Assembly (NCBI GenBank): GCA_022575985.1
Contig: JAKSXM010000237.1
Location: forward strand, 6,280,501-6,344,500
Direction of reading: 5' to 3'
Length of the DNA: 64,000 nt
Origin: Anagrus nilaparvatae
Lineage: Eukaryota; Arthropoda; Insecta; Hymenoptera; Mymaridae
Under the pieces are notes generated by a model, which worked only from the letters and a program-made list of their open reading frames with translations, had not been told where the DNA came from and made no database searches. Made by a program: the position numbers and the translations under genes. Every line of letters begins with the position of its first letter. Position 1 is the stretch's first letter. Positions 10,917 through 23,320 of the stretch are shown one piece after another.

Positions 10917-13900
10917 TAGTTCTTAGCTATTTTTTCTCAAGTCTGAGGTCAAAGTTTTGAATTAAAAAAATACAAATTGCACTGTATTTGGTACGTAAAA
11001 ATACGGTTACTGGAAAATTCTTAAGGCTCTAGGTGGCTTAATTACGATTTGGCAGCTATTTTTCCAATTTTGATTTTTTTCGAATTCTCAGCCACCCGTT
11101 TGCTTTTTATTTTCTGGACGCCCTAAATAAGCCTAAAATATATTTTCTATGTAAAGGTAGGTTGTAAAATTTTCCGCCTAATCCGAACCTGACCATATTT
11201 TTTCAGAAAAACCTTAGGAAAAGCCGGAAAATTGGAAAAAATAAAGAAAAAGACTACTGCGGAATAAGGTATGGTTTCCGGCCCCAGCATATTTTTCGCA
11301 TTTTTTTGGCTCAATTTGATGATATATGATAAAAAATAAGATTCCGAGGGTCAGCACCCCCCCCCACCCCCCCTGCGTTACCCCTGGGGGGTTGAAACGT
11401 GTTTTTCACTAAAAATTAATATCTTCGGGCCGAATCATCCGATTTTGGCGTGGTTGGTATCAAAATTTTTGTTTTGAAAAAATACACCAAAAAAAATATT
11501 TTTTTTTTATTTTTGAACTCATTTTGAGGTTCAAAACTTCAAAAAACGTCATTTTTGACTTTTTTGGCGGTCTAAAAATTGAGATATCTCAGGATAGAGG
11601 AAAAACTCCTTTTTTTCGCGCTCAGGGGAACTTTGTCTAAGACTACTTTTCAGAATTCCGTCGGAAAAATGCCAACTTTTACGGTGCGTCACTCGCAATT
11701 GACGATTATGTAAAAGAAATCGTGTTTTATTTTTTGCTTATTTTATCATACCATCTAATATTTGATTTTAAATCTGAAACTAGCTTTTGTATGGTCTTTT
11801 TTATGTTTTTCTTATAGTTTTTTTATTAAAAAAACGATATTTCACCTATACCCTACCAAAGGACTTCATTTATTTCATGAAATCTCTTTTAAGTTCCGCA
11901 ATAATCAATAGGATGATCATATTTAAAAAAAAAAAAAAAAAAATTGAAGGCACACATTACTGATACGTTTCTTGGGTATCTTAGATCATATAAAGTGATA
12001 AACAAGCTAGGATAGAAAAATTTTTTGCTCGCCACATAGTTTTTTTTTGAGTTGACAGACTTAGAATCAAGTTTTTTCAATATTTAAAAAAACCAATTTT
12101 GGAATTTTTTCGCTATAAATTAAAATTATTTTTTAAATGATGGATTTATGTGTTTTACTTTTCTTACATTGACAATTTACTAAAAACAGTATATTTAAGA
12201 CCAAAGAATACAAATTTTCAATTTTCAACGTCTTGGAGCAGTTTAAATGTTAGATATTGGGTTTTTTAATAATTCATCAACTTGGGATTTTTCTAACAGA
12301 TTCAAATGATGTTAAAAACTTGACTAAAAACGTACTTCGTTTTAATTTTTCCCGTACAATCCGAATTCAGTATTTATTTTAACATTTGACGACGCTTTTT
12401 AGGAGAAAAATTCATTTTTTTAGTTTTTAGGGCCCCAATTTTCAGGGAGCCAATGTTTAAAGTTTCGCATTTTTTAAGAAAAAATTTTTTGAATAATATT
12501 TGCAATTTTTATATATTTTTTCCTCAGGAACTCGATGTAATGTTGATAAAATCATTTGAATCTGCTAGGAAAATCCCAAGAGTAAGAATTTTTAAAAACC
12601 CCAATATTTACCTTTTGAGCTGCTTCAAGAAGTTGAAAACTGAAAATTTGTGATTTTTGGTCATGTATATAAAGAAAAGGGAGTATACTCTTTTAGTAAA
12701 TTGTGAATGCAAAATAAGTGAAAAAACATAAATCCATCATTTAGAATAATTTTAATTTATAAAAATATAATTCGGAAATCGGTTTTTTTAAAACATCGAA
12801 AAAACGTGATTTTGAGTCATCCAACTAAAGAAAAAAAAACATAGGGCAAGCAAAATATTTTCTATTTCTCACTTGTTCGTCAATTTCTATGGTCTAAGGA
12901 ACCCAATGAAATGTAACAGGAAGGTGTGCGTTTAATTTTGTTCTTTAAAAAGTTGATCATCCTAAGCGCAATCTTTCTGCGGATTTTCCATATAGTAGTT
13001 AAAAATGAGATTTTACGTTCAAATAATTATATATTTCAATATGTTGATTTATTAAATTTTTCGTTATTTGTGAACTAATTTAATACATATTTTAAGAACA
13101 AATAACTTTCTTTAAAATAATTATTTATAATAAAAGTGTTAGTATTTTAATTATTATTAATAAAGAAAATAGATATTATATTGCGAAACTTAAAAGAGAT
13201 TTCATGAAATAAATGAAGTCCTTTGGTAGGGTATAGGTGAAATATCGTTTTTTTTTAATAAAAAAATTATAAGAAAAACATAAAAAAGACCATACAAAAG
13301 CTAGTTTCAGATTTAAAATCAAATATTAGATCGTATGATAAAATAAGCAAAAAATAAAACACGATTTCTTTTACATAATCGTCAATTGCGAGTGACGCAC
13401 CGTAAAAGTTGGCATTTTTCCGACGGAATTCTGAAAAGTCTTAGACAAAGTTCCCCTGAGCGCGAAAAAAAGGAGTTTTTCCTCTATCCTGAGATATCTC
13501 AATTTTTAGACCGTCAAAAAAGTCAAAAATGACGTTTTTCGAAGTTTTGAACCTCAAAATGAGTTCAAAAATAAAAAAAAAAAAATTTTTTTTGGTGTAT
13601 TTTTTCAAAACAAAAATTTTGATACCAACCACGCCAAAATCGGATGATTCGGCCCGAAGATATTAATTTTTAGTCAAAAACACGTTTCAACCCCCCAGGG
13701 GTAACGCAGGGGGGGGTGGGGGGATTGCTGACCCTCGAAATCTTATTTTTTATCATATATCATCAAATTGAGCCAAAAAAATGCAAAAAATATGCTGGGG
13801 CCGGAAACCATACCTTATTCCGCAGTAGTCTTTCAAATATAAAATTATCAAAAATCGTCACTTTTTTTTTTAATGTGTTCTCCAATACTTTTTATCGTGG

Positions 13901-14985
13901 TAAACTCCATTTTTCTCCCATTTGCCTTTTAAGTACTTGAAAACCCATTTTAATTATTATTATTATTATTAAACTTTATTTGCCAACTACAAAATACATA
14001 TCATTCAACACACTCAATTGTCAATTATATGAGGAATCGAATTCCATTGATTTAAGCTCAAAAAATGGAATTTTAAAATTTTGCATTTTTTGAATTTTCC
14101 GATGTTCTCGCTTTTCCTGACGAAAAATGAAATAAACAGTACATCTCAAATGATTAACTTATTTAATTTATTTTAACAACAAATTTTTTTTTATGTTTTA
14201 TTTTCTTTTTTAATTTCTTAAAATTCCTTTCAATATCTATTCTCTGGAAATAATGAGTTAAGAAAATTACAAAATCCAAAAGTTTTATTTCCATAAAATT
14301 TAAGATATAATAAAAAAATAATTAAATTATGCTACTTTTTTATCCTATTTATTCATTTGATTTTAGTTTGTTTTTAGCATTTTACTTTGATTTTTATTTT
14401 TTTACAGAGTCATAGATATGATAGGGTTATGAAGATAAAATTTTCCGAAAAATCTAAAAATCGAGTCAGATATTTTTCATTATACTTCATTTTCAGTCAA
14501 GAAAACCGAGAAAATCGGAAAATTCAAAAAATGCAAAATTTCAAATTCTATTTTTTGAGCGTAAAATGGATTTTTAAGTACTTAAAAGGCAAATGGGACA
14601 AAAAAGGAATAAACCACCATTAGAGAACACATTAAAAAAAAAAAAGTGACGCTTTTTGAGAAATTTGTATTTGAAAGATTTCTTTAGTTTTTCCAATTTT
14701 CCGACTTTTCCTGAGGTTTTTCCGAAAAAATATGGTCAGATTCAGATTTTGCGTGAAATTTTACTACCTACTTAAATACAGACGTCCAGAAAATAAAAAG
14801 CAAACGGGTGGCTGAGAATTCGAAAAAAATCAAAATTGGAATAACAGCTGCCAAATCGTGACCAAGCCACCTAGAGCCTTAAAAATGCTTGCCAGTAACC
14901 GTATTCTTACGTACCATACACAGTACAATCCGTTATTTTTCAAATTCAATCGACTATTAAAATAGCTAAGAACTAGGGATATATT
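10917..14985. mobile_element. Giant palindromic foldback element
   Basis: Sequence from about 10917 to 12300 is the inverse complement of about 12560 to 14985, allowing for a 0.85-kb nested insertion (13831-14678) and about 200 extra bases in the right arm near 12960-13170. Landmarks: GGCTCTAGGTGGCTT at 11026 pairs with AAGCCACCTAGAGCC at 14865; 11700 pairs with 13380; 12140 pairs with 12740. The loop is about 12316-12547. Exact ends and TSD are not resolved. No transposase is encoded. Confidence 0.8.
13831..14678. mobile_element. Nested foldback inside the giant palindrome
   Basis: The ends CTTTCAAATA (about 13830) and TATTTGAAAG (about 14678) are inverted. Arms pair through AATGTGTTCTC, TGCCTTTTAAGTACTT and TGCATTTTTTGAATTTTCC with their inverses at 14478-14660. 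The host palindrome resumes (AGTTTTTCCAATTTTCC) just after it. About 90 bp of (ATT)n-containing sequence at about 13955-14045 is unpaired. It has no coding sequence. Confidence 0.7.
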
Positions 14986-15597
14986 ATTTTGAATTTTGGT
15001 TTTAATTTAGAAATATCTTAAATGCTTTTTGGCTCATATCTCACTGAATACAAGCACTTTATACAGAATTTTTTTTTTTTTTTTTTTAATATAACACAAA
15101 CAAGCACAAACGGAATGGGACCTAGGGATTCGTAACATAGTCAGGGGCATTACTGGAAGAAGAAAAAAATAACCCCTAGGGGCCAATTAGGTCCATTCGT
15201 TCCAAAATAAAATACTTATGTAAAGGTAATTAACGAGGATAAAAATGGTTTCTGGAGATAAAAAATGTGTTCCACATGATAAAATAAATACCAACAGGTA
15301 GAATTAGCTATCCAGGGGCCCATTGCGCCTGAGCAGAAAAAAATGAGATCTCGCTGTACAGATTGATTCCCAGGGATAAAAATGGGTTATAAGAGTAAAA
15401 AATAAGTTCAGCAGCATAAAATAAATAAAAACTGATAAAGCCGTCCATCCTGGGTCCTATTGAAAATGGGTTATAAAGGTACATAATTGCTCCAACAATA
15501 TAAAGCAAATAACAACTAATAAAATCGTTCTTCCTGGGGCCTATTAGGCATAATCAGGAAAAAATGAAATCTGGATGAATAAATCGATTTCTAGGAA
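14856..15597 (+). repeat. Uninterrupted copy of the 5644-7918 segment
   Basis: It overlaps the outer arm of the giant palindrome and continues past it. It is nearly identical to 5644-5843 plus 7373-7918 and provides the empty site for the LINE. The same 66-codon minus-strand frame occurs in both copies only because the DNA is duplicated; it has no recognisable protein features. Confidence 0.8.
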
Positions 15598-16374
15598 ATC
15601 TAGAGGTAAAAAATATCCAGCAGAATATACAGTGAAATTGCCACTGTAGCTATTCATATTTAAAAAAAAAAATTTCTATTTATATTATGTGAATAAAATT
15701 GAATTTCAAAATAAAAATTAAATATTTTTTAGAATCTTTAATACCAAAAAAGGGAATTGAAAAAGTTGGAGTAGGTCGTAACCTGAAAAATTTATTTAAT
15801 TGTAGTATACTGTATATATTATTCTCTGTACCAATGTAAGCCTATAAGATTTTATTTTAATGAATAATTGCTTAAAATAAATGTTTAATATTTATTTTAT
15901 ATTTTAATAAATATTTAGCAGACGACTATCAGTGAGAGTACAAAAATGTTTAAAAATCTATTAATTTTATTATTATTTCAGGTAAAGTATTTAAGTTGTC
16001 AAAAAATTATTTTAAATTCTGCTTTATATACTATTTTTGGATGAGATACTTTCGTATCTTGAAAGTTTTTATGCATTGAAATCTACTTTCAATTTAATAA
16101 ACTAAATTCTTATAATCTAATACCAACATTAGAATCAAAGTTTTATTTTATGCCAAAAGCTTTATTTTACGATTATAGACAGATTTAACCAAATGTCGTT
16201 AGTTTCACTATTTATGATTTTTTTAGTACACAACGAATAAAATTAAGCACCTCAAAATCAAATTTTGAAAGAGGATTTTACTGTAGCGCAGCGAGTCTCT
16301 GGCTGACTGATAATATTCAGCGATATTAATAATATTATGTGAGTACCATTTTATACCTCCAGAAAGCTATTTTT
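15598..16374. other. AT-rich non-coding stretch
   Basis: I found no gene or repeat boundary here. Long A/T runs dominate. Confidence 0.5.
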
Positions 16375-16382
16375 ACTAAGAT

Positions 16383-16785
16383 TAGAGGTAGACGATACGA
16401 GACGATTTCGAGACTTTTGGCTTGTCTTGTCTCGGTATCATCTCGGTCTTGTCTCGATCTCGTCTCGATCTCGTCTCATTTTCGAGAAAGTCTCGAAAAA
16501 TTTAAAGTTTTTCTTCTGGAAAATTACAAAAATAAAATTGTCAACTATTTATATACAAACAATTATAAATTTATAATTTCCCGCGAGACTAAAGCGCCCA
16601 CTGAGCTGAGTTTCTTTTATGGACAATAAAATAAACTTAAAATTTTTATCAAGCAGTTATTCTTTTGCAAAATATTGTTTTTGAATAAAATTGTATACAT
16701 TGAAAAAAAAATGTTTTTATTTGCAATAAATTACTATAACGTATTTTCAAAGAGCCGTTCAGATATTACGACAGAAAATTCTTAA

Positions 16786-16822
<37 letters not shown>

Positions 16823-17161
16823 AGGTAATTAGAGATGAAGATGATAGTATGCTTTTTTGAGCTCCAAGTGAAAGCTGTAATAAATCTTTAGAATTAAAAA
16901 AAAAAAAATTAAATATTCCAATTACTTTGAGTTCATCGAAGAAACAGGACAAAAATATGGGGTTTGTATACTATGCGAAGAAAAAATAAACAAATAAAAA
17001 TTAAAGAATTAAATTTAAGTTTAACTGAGTATAATAAAGAAAAATTTTAATTAACTAAATGTATTTTCGAGACGAGACTTCCCGAGAGTCTCGATGTAAA
17101 TGTCTCGTCTCGTACCGAATTTTCTGCAAATGCTCTGGTCTCACAGTCTCGTTCATATCTA
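16383..17161. mobile_element. Degenerate hAT-like element with BED-finger remnant
   Basis: Ends are TAGAGGTAGACGATACGAGAC at the left and an inverse ending GTTCATATCTA at the right, with many subterminal GTCTCG/CGAGAC repeats in both. Flanks ACTAAGAT and CACAAGAT could be a decayed 8-bp duplication (5 of 8 match). Near 16918-16985 the plus strand reads a FEFIEETGQ..C.LCEEK pattern, like the BED zinc finger of hAT transposases. The rest of the transposase is absent. A (TC)n tract sits at 16791-16821. Confidence 0.5.
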
Positions 17162-17399
17162 CACAAGATATAATTTTAGCCCGGTCGGGTCCAATATGAC
17201 CTTTAATGGTGTCGGATATTAATTTATTTATTAATTTTAACATGCGAATCCATTTATTTAATCCCGGAATCAATTTTTACGCCTAAAATGTATTTTTTTA
17301 CGTTGATTTTTTTGTAGTATGATTTTTTTGTATGTTTTTTTTCAGGATTTAATATTTTCCCGATTGGGCCCAGGATGAACGATTTTATCAATTTTTAAA

Positions 17400-18765
17400 T
17401 AAATTTTATCAGTTCTTAAATTAGCTAAAACTCCCTTTCAAGGTGTTTTTTTACAACTTTTGCTCTAGCCCTCCAAGATTTGGTCTAATAAGGGTTTTTG
17501 GGGTCACTGATCACGAATAATGAAGTTATAACTATGAAAAATTACCCCTTCACCCGTAAACTGGTCAAAAATACTCCTAAAATAGGTGCTTTTACTACTT
17601 CGTTCTAGCCCTCCAACATTCGATCTAAAATGCTTTTTGGGTCGCTTATCACAAAAATTAATGTCTTTTCAATTAAAACTTAACTCTTCTCCCTTAAATT
17701 ACCCAAAACTACCTCTAAAGAGGGTGTTTTCTCTACTTTCGCTCCAGCCCTCCAAGATTTGGTCTAAAAGGTCGGTAAAAAAGTTATCTTATTTATAAAA
17801 TAAAGGTAAGCAAATGTTTTATCATTTGAAAATTTTTTTTAAAATTAAAAATTTTTTTTTTTGCATTAAACAAAATTTTTATTATGCTTTAAAATAACTG
17901 TTTGTGCGAAAATAGGAATATTTCTTTTTATATCTTAATTTGTCTTTGCAGTATTTTTATGTCAATAATTGTATTTAAATAATTACCGTTATACTGCAAA
18001 GAGAGATAAAGATACGTTTATGTTAGTATGTGTGTGTCACATATTCGCTAAAAGACCACGTTTTTTGTACGCGCGACGCCGATAGCAATGAAGTTGCCGG
18101 CCTCTTCTCTTTTACATATCGGGCGCATCTTTTTCTCTTGCTCTCTAACTCTCGTACTAGAAAGATCGTGCTTTGTTAAGAGTTTATCATTTTTAGAAAG
18201 ACGTGCTCCTTTTGCATTATAATTATGTAAAATTTTTTATTGGTTTAATCAAATAAAAATATTAAACTTTCAAGTGGAATTCACATAACTGATCTTATTA
18301 TTTTTATCAATTCAGTCTAATATTTTCCTTTAAAACAAGCTAAATAAAATCCACTAACAATAACCCTTCAAGGGTTGTTTATTGTGATCAGCGGCTTAAA
18401 AAGCCCTATTACACCAAATCTTAGAAGGCTAGAACGAATATAGCGAAACTGCCCCTTTTAGGAGTAGTTTTGGCTAATTTAAGGATGAAGAGCTACGTTT
18501 TAATTGAAAAGACGCCGATTTTCGTGTTCAGCGACCCAAAAAATCTTATTAGACCAAATTTCAAATGCTTAGAGTGAATACAGCGAAAATGAACGTTTTA
18601 GGGGTAGTTTTGTCAAACTTAAGAGTCAAGCCCAATTTCTCATAGAAAAAACCCCGATTTTAATGAGTGATCAGTGATCAGGGACCCAAAAAAACTATGA
18701 TAGACCAAGTCTGTTGGTGGCCACAAACAATACAACCCCCCCCCCTTCGTGATTTGACTGGAGTA
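17400..18765. repeat. Inverted pair of roughly 185-bp tandem arrays around a different repeat
   Basis: 17400-17775 carries about three degenerate units with GCTCTAGCCCTCCAAGATTTGGTCTA. 18370-18740 carries about three units in the opposite orientation (GGGGTAGTTTTG, GATTTTCGTGTTCAGCGACC). The middle, about 17945-18350, is unrelated and resembles 52745-53130. The right side ends in poly-C and TTTGACTGGAGTA, as at about 4097-4130. Confidence 0.55.
17945..18350 (+). repeat. Dispersed repeat shared with 52745-53130
   Basis: Both copies contain, in order, ACTG(C/T)AAAGAGAGA, a GTGTG run, AAGACCACGTTTT or AGGACCACGTTTT, a GC-rich middle with CTCTTGCTCTCT-like text, ATCGTGC, and TTTCAAGTGGAATTCACA. 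They are diverged in the middle. It could be an LTR or PLE end; the class is not determined. Confidence 0.45.
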
Positions 18766-18774
18766 ATAATTCCG

Positions 18775-19520
18775 GCAGCATAATATGTCCGATTCAAAAT
18801 TTAATTAATTTATCTTTGACAAGGACCTAACTTATAAATAAATTTTGAATCTTATCGGAAATCAATAAGACCTTATCGAGTGCAAACAAAAATGACTTTT
18901 TTTCGTGGATAAAAACTGTCCTTAATTTTTTTTTTTTTTTTTAAATAGTATACATAAATTTAAAAATTTTTAAATATTTAAAAAAATAAAAAAATAACAT
19001 ATCGTATTTTGTTGATTCTTTTAAGTCTGGTATGAATTTAATAGTTGAATAAAATGAGAAATTGACTTTTCTAGAGCAAAGATGTTTTTTATAAATATTT
19101 TTCCTAAAGAAAAGGAGTCTTATAAAGACTTGAAACCTTGGGAACAATATTTATAATAAACATCTTTGCTCTGGAAAAGTCGATTTCTGATTTATTTAAC
19201 TATCTTATTTTATCAAGGTTTTATATCTTATATTTGATATTTTGTGCTTTTAAAGCTGTAATTTCAGTATATCGGCTATAATTTTGGTAGCATATTTCTG
19301 ATATGACCCAAAATCTAATAAGTTCATCTTTGACTCGGTATTAACTTATATATAAATTTTGAACCTTATCAAAGATAACAGTGACCTTATTGAGCGGAAA
19401 TAAAAGCGACATTTTGTCGCGGATATAGACTTTAACGCTGTGATTTCGGTTTATAGGCTATAATTCCGGTAGCATATTTCTGATTTGGCACAAAATCTAA
19501 TCAGTTCATCTTTGACTTGG
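18775..19520 (+). repeat. Tandem units of about 185 bp, one split by a hairpin element
   Basis: Units recur at about 18775, 19285 and 19470 with GGTAGCATATTTCTGAT, ATCTTTGACT(C/T)GG and AATTTTGAACCTTATC. The first unit is interrupted at about 18925-19240 by AT-rich DNA with a palindrome centred near 19118: TTTTCTAGAGCAAAGATG pairs with CATCTTTGCTCTGGAAAA. Confidence 0.6.
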
Positions 19521-19949
19521 CTAAAGCTACATTTTGTATTATTTATCAATATCACACAGCCTCTAAAAATTTGTAATAATCAATCAGGTTTTATTATTTT
19601 TTACAAAATTGAATTAAATTATAGAAAAGTAAAGCCCGGAGAACAGATGTTTTATTAAATTCAAAAAAAAATAAATCCAAGTTCAATTCAAACAGAGGTT
19701 AGGTTTAGAGATTGATATAGTGAAAGTTGGTTCTGGCAATACCAATGATGGAAATACTGTGCTAAAGATTTTTTAAAAGGAAGAGGTCACTGCTGAAATA
19801 ACTGGTAAGAGTTGTTTAATCTAGTGTCACTATCACTGATTTATTAAAAACTTTTTTTAAATAATATATTTTTTTAGGTTTTGAACACAATATTCTTCAT
19901 GGATTAGGAATAATTTTGAGAGTTGTTTCGTCAACATACTTGATAAATA

Positions 19950-20431
19950 ATGAAAAAATTAAAATATATTGTTTTGAAACAGCTAAAAAAATAGTAAGCT
20001 CCTAATAATTGGTATAAAATGCTACCATCTCTGCACATAATACTAATCCATGGTTCTTTTATAATCAAATATACTCCCTTACCTACAACTGTCCAAAGAA
20101 GCCTTAGAAACAATGCACAAAGTTATTCGTAAATTTCGAAAGCATCACGTTAGAATCAGTCATCGTGATTAAAGACAAATGAAGATGTTTTTAAACGTCT
20201 GCGAATAAACTTAGATCCTAAAATTTCAAAAATAAGAAAAATTTCATAACCAAAAAGAATTCTCACTTGATTCCCAAGGATATGAAAAATTTAATAATTT
20301 TGAATAATGAAACAAATGATTCGGTAAATAATTCTAATGATGATCTTGATGATAATCAGCTAATGGAGGTATCTGATGACACAGACACAGATTCTGATTC
20401 TGATAATGAGATTGAAGATATTTTATTTTAA
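19950..20431 (+). pseudogene. Remnant of a transposable-element protein with acidic tail
   Basis: Broken plus-strand frames give a LPSLHIILIHG stretch near 20020, then EDVFKRLRINLDPKISK near 20180. After a frameshift, a highly acidic Ser/Asp-rich end (DDTDTDSDSDNEIEDILF) stops at TAA 20429-20431. The order (TVHKILIHG-like, then RLL..SDP, then acidic tail) resembles a protein family that I recall as abundant in insect mobile elements, but I cannot name its superfamily. It is non-functional, with several stops. Confidence 0.4.
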
Positions 20432-20717
20432 ATTTTATTTCTTATGTAAGACTACTAAAAATTATAGATTTAATTTTTTTATATAATATAATAGTTTATG
20501 TTTATTTGTTTTACATACATTACTTAGATATTACTTAGAAATAATATTATTGTTTATACCAAATTTTATATATAACCAAATACATTTTTTTGTTTTCATT
20601 GAAACTACAAAATATAAATTCAAAATGTTATATATCTTATATAAAAAAATATTTAATCGATAAAATGAGCTAACATTAATATCTATTTTGTCTCTGATTA
20701 AATTTTATATACTAACA

Positions 20718-21698
20718 AGGGGAGACCGGAACCTTTGGGTCGCCAAATTACAATATATTGTAATGAATGACTTTAGTATGTTGAAAAACACCCAAGATAC
20801 CCTCCGTTTATTCCAACGCGCCTTCTGGGCTTAGAAACGCAGGGCTCAATTTTATAAAATAGGATTTTTAGACAAATTTCAAAATGACGCTGTAACCTCG
20901 CAATACTTTCAGTTGGTCTCATTTTTTCCGTATAAGTACCATCTTTTAATTCCCATCAGCCGCCTTGCTCCATCACCTATTCTCACAGCGCTATAGTCAA
21001 TAAACTAAAAGCCCATTTTTAGACCAAATTTCCAACTTTTTAAATTACTACCAAAATTGCAATTTTCAATTAAAATAGGTTTCGTAGGTATCAATAGTTT
21101 TGTACAAGTTTCATGCTTCCAAGAATTTTTTAATCGTTCTTTTAGCTTTAGATGTTTTTGAGATATAACTCCACAAAGTTAGTGATAAAATATGATTTTT
21201 TTTTTAAAACTTTAAATTGAGACTCTGTCTTTAAATTATCATATCTGCTAAACGAGTAATCAAACAGAAACGAGTAAAATATTTTTCAAAACTTAGAGTT
21301 AATACAAATTTGAGACCTACAAGACCTGTTTTTATTGAAAATTGCAATTTTAGCAGCAATTTAAAAATTGGTCATTTTGGCCCAAAAATGGGCTATTAGT
21401 TTATTGACTATAGCGTTGTGAGAATAGGTGATGGAGCATTGTGGCTGACGGGAGTTAAAATATGGTCCTTATATGGAAAAAAGGAGACCAACCGGAAGTA
21501 TTTGGGTTAATTTGCGAGGTTACATCGTCATTTTGAAAATTGTCTAAAAATCGTATTTTATAAAATTGAGCCCAGCGTTTCTAAGCCCAGAAGGCGCGTT
21601 GAAATAAACGGAGGGTATCTTGGGTGTTTTTTCAAAATATTAAAGTCATCCATATTAATAGATTGTAATTTGGCGACCCAAAGGTTCCGGTCTCCCCT
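20718..21698. mobile_element. Palindromic foldback element, 0.98 kb
   Basis: The left end is AGGGGAGACCGGAACC and the right end its exact inverse. The arms pair through most of the length with a centre near 21210. The inner sequence (AAACGCAGGGCTCAATTTTATA, GGCGCGTT, ACTATAGCG.TGTGAGAATAG) is a diverged version of the core of the 4250-8299 element, but the ends differ. No TSD is certain. No protein is encoded. Confidence 0.75.
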
Positions 21699-22450
21699 AG
21701 TAAGTTATCCATGTATAGAAAATATGTAATTCGTAATTTTAATGCTTTTTAAAACATATATAATACTAATGTTTTGTATTCGCATTTATAAAATGTTTAA
21801 GTGGTATATTTTTTTAAAGTTATGGTTGAATTTTTGAAATCAGCTGATGTATCTAGCTAAATTATTTCTTATGCAAGAAAAAAACTAAAGTAAGCTAAAA
21901 ATTAAAATATCTTATAGTTTTAAGTTATTAATAAGTAAAGGGAGATAGTTGAATAAATGTGAAATCGACTTGGAAAAATTAATTTCACATTATTCAACTA
22001 TTAAATTCATACCAGACGTAAAAGAATCAACAATTTAAAGGGAGATAAAAATAATATTTTGTATCAAAAAGTTAATATATTCATTACTGTTTTACTGTAG
22101 TAATTGCTGTAGTATATTTATGTATCGCTATTGGAAATTATTTATTTTTGTACCATCAAAGTTAAAATAAATTTTATATTTTTAAACCAAAAATATTTTA
22201 CTAAGAATATTTAATTATTATTACTTAAAGTTAAATTTTTTTACCAATTTATGTATTATTTTTTAGCATGAATAAATTTCTAACTAAAAACTGAAATGTA
22301 AAATTTTCAACAAAAAAAATTATTATTAACAATTATTGTTATTAACAAGTTTGGTAATTTGAAGATAATTTTTACCCAATTATTTTACTTTTAATTTTTA
22401 TGGGTTGTTTGGTGTCAAGAAAGGATACCAATCTACAGACAAATTACTTA
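21699..22450. other. AT-rich non-coding stretch with small hairpin
   Basis: The only structure seen is a hairpin at about 21947-22001 (AGTTGAATAAATGTGAAAT with its inverse). Its flank TTCATACCAGACGTAAAAGA is related in inverse to 19015-19040. Confidence 0.5.
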
Positions 22451-22518
22451 ACAATGACAAATAACTGTCTATTGTACAATGACAAATTACTGTCTATTGT
22501 ATAATGACAAATTACTGT
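22451..22518 (+). repeat. 26-bp tandem repeat, about 2.6 copies
   Basis: Units of ACAATGACAAATTACTGTCTATTGT repeat with a period of 26 bp, ending exactly where LINE-like sequence begins. It may mark the LINE 5' junction. Confidence 0.65.
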
Positions 22519-23267
22519 CCACTCAAAATCATCTACATCCACTCCTCGTGATATCAATAAAGGTGTTCCCCAAGGCTCTGTCCTGGGGCCACTCTTATTT
22601 CGTTTTTATGTAAATCACCTTCAGGTACATTTAAATAAAGAACACACATTCAGGTTACTTTATGCAGATGACCTGCAGATATATGTACAGGTCCAAAATG
22701 ACCAAATTGAAAGGGGTATCCAACTTTTGACTGATTTAGCACATCAAGTATTAGCATGGTCAGAACTCAATCGACTCTCCCTGAATAACAAGAAGAATAA
22801 AGACATATTTTTTGGAACAACTCATATAATAGGATTTTTTAACAAATTAAATATTTCCTCTATTGCAATAAATAAAAATGGTGATTCGGTACCTTTTGTA
22901 GATGAAGTTAACAGTCTTGGTATAATCCTAGATAGTACTGTGTCATAGAAACAGCATATGGAGTATGTTTCCAAGTAAGTAAACCGAGCTCTTTTTAGCC
23001 TAAAATGTATAAAATCATGCTTATCTCAGTTATTAAGGAAGAGTCTAGTTGAATCCCTGATACTTTCCCACCTTGATTAATGCACAGTAGTATATTCTGA
23101 TGCCAACCTGCAACTGCGAACACCACTACAACCTCTAGAAAATGCATCGATAAGGTACATTTACAATGTAAGGTGAAATGATCACATAACACCTTACAGG
23201 AAAAGATTAAAGTGACTACTTACAGACACCCGTTGTGACTATATTTTCATGTTAAATATGTTTAGGG
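22519..23267 (+). pseudogene. LINE reverse transcriptase fragment, left half
   Basis: Translation shows GVPQGSVLGPLLFRFYVNHL near 22562 and LLYADDLQIYVQ near 22650 (the catalytic Asp pair), followed by a LGIILDSTVS block ending at an in-frame stop near 22948 and a decayed thumb region. It is unlike the Jockey-like copies at 5.8 and 47 kb, so it belongs to another LINE family. The element is cut at 23268-23275 by the 5.96-kb foldback and resumes at 29240. Confidence 0.8.
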
Positions 23268-23320
23268 TTGTACATTAGGGTAATTAAAAAAAAAACGTTA
23301 CGTTTTAGAGGTCGCGCAAG

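Noticed and set aside
20718..21698. TSD for this palindrome (ACTAACA / AGTAAGT)
   Set aside because: Match is too weak to call; termini are certain but the duplication is not.
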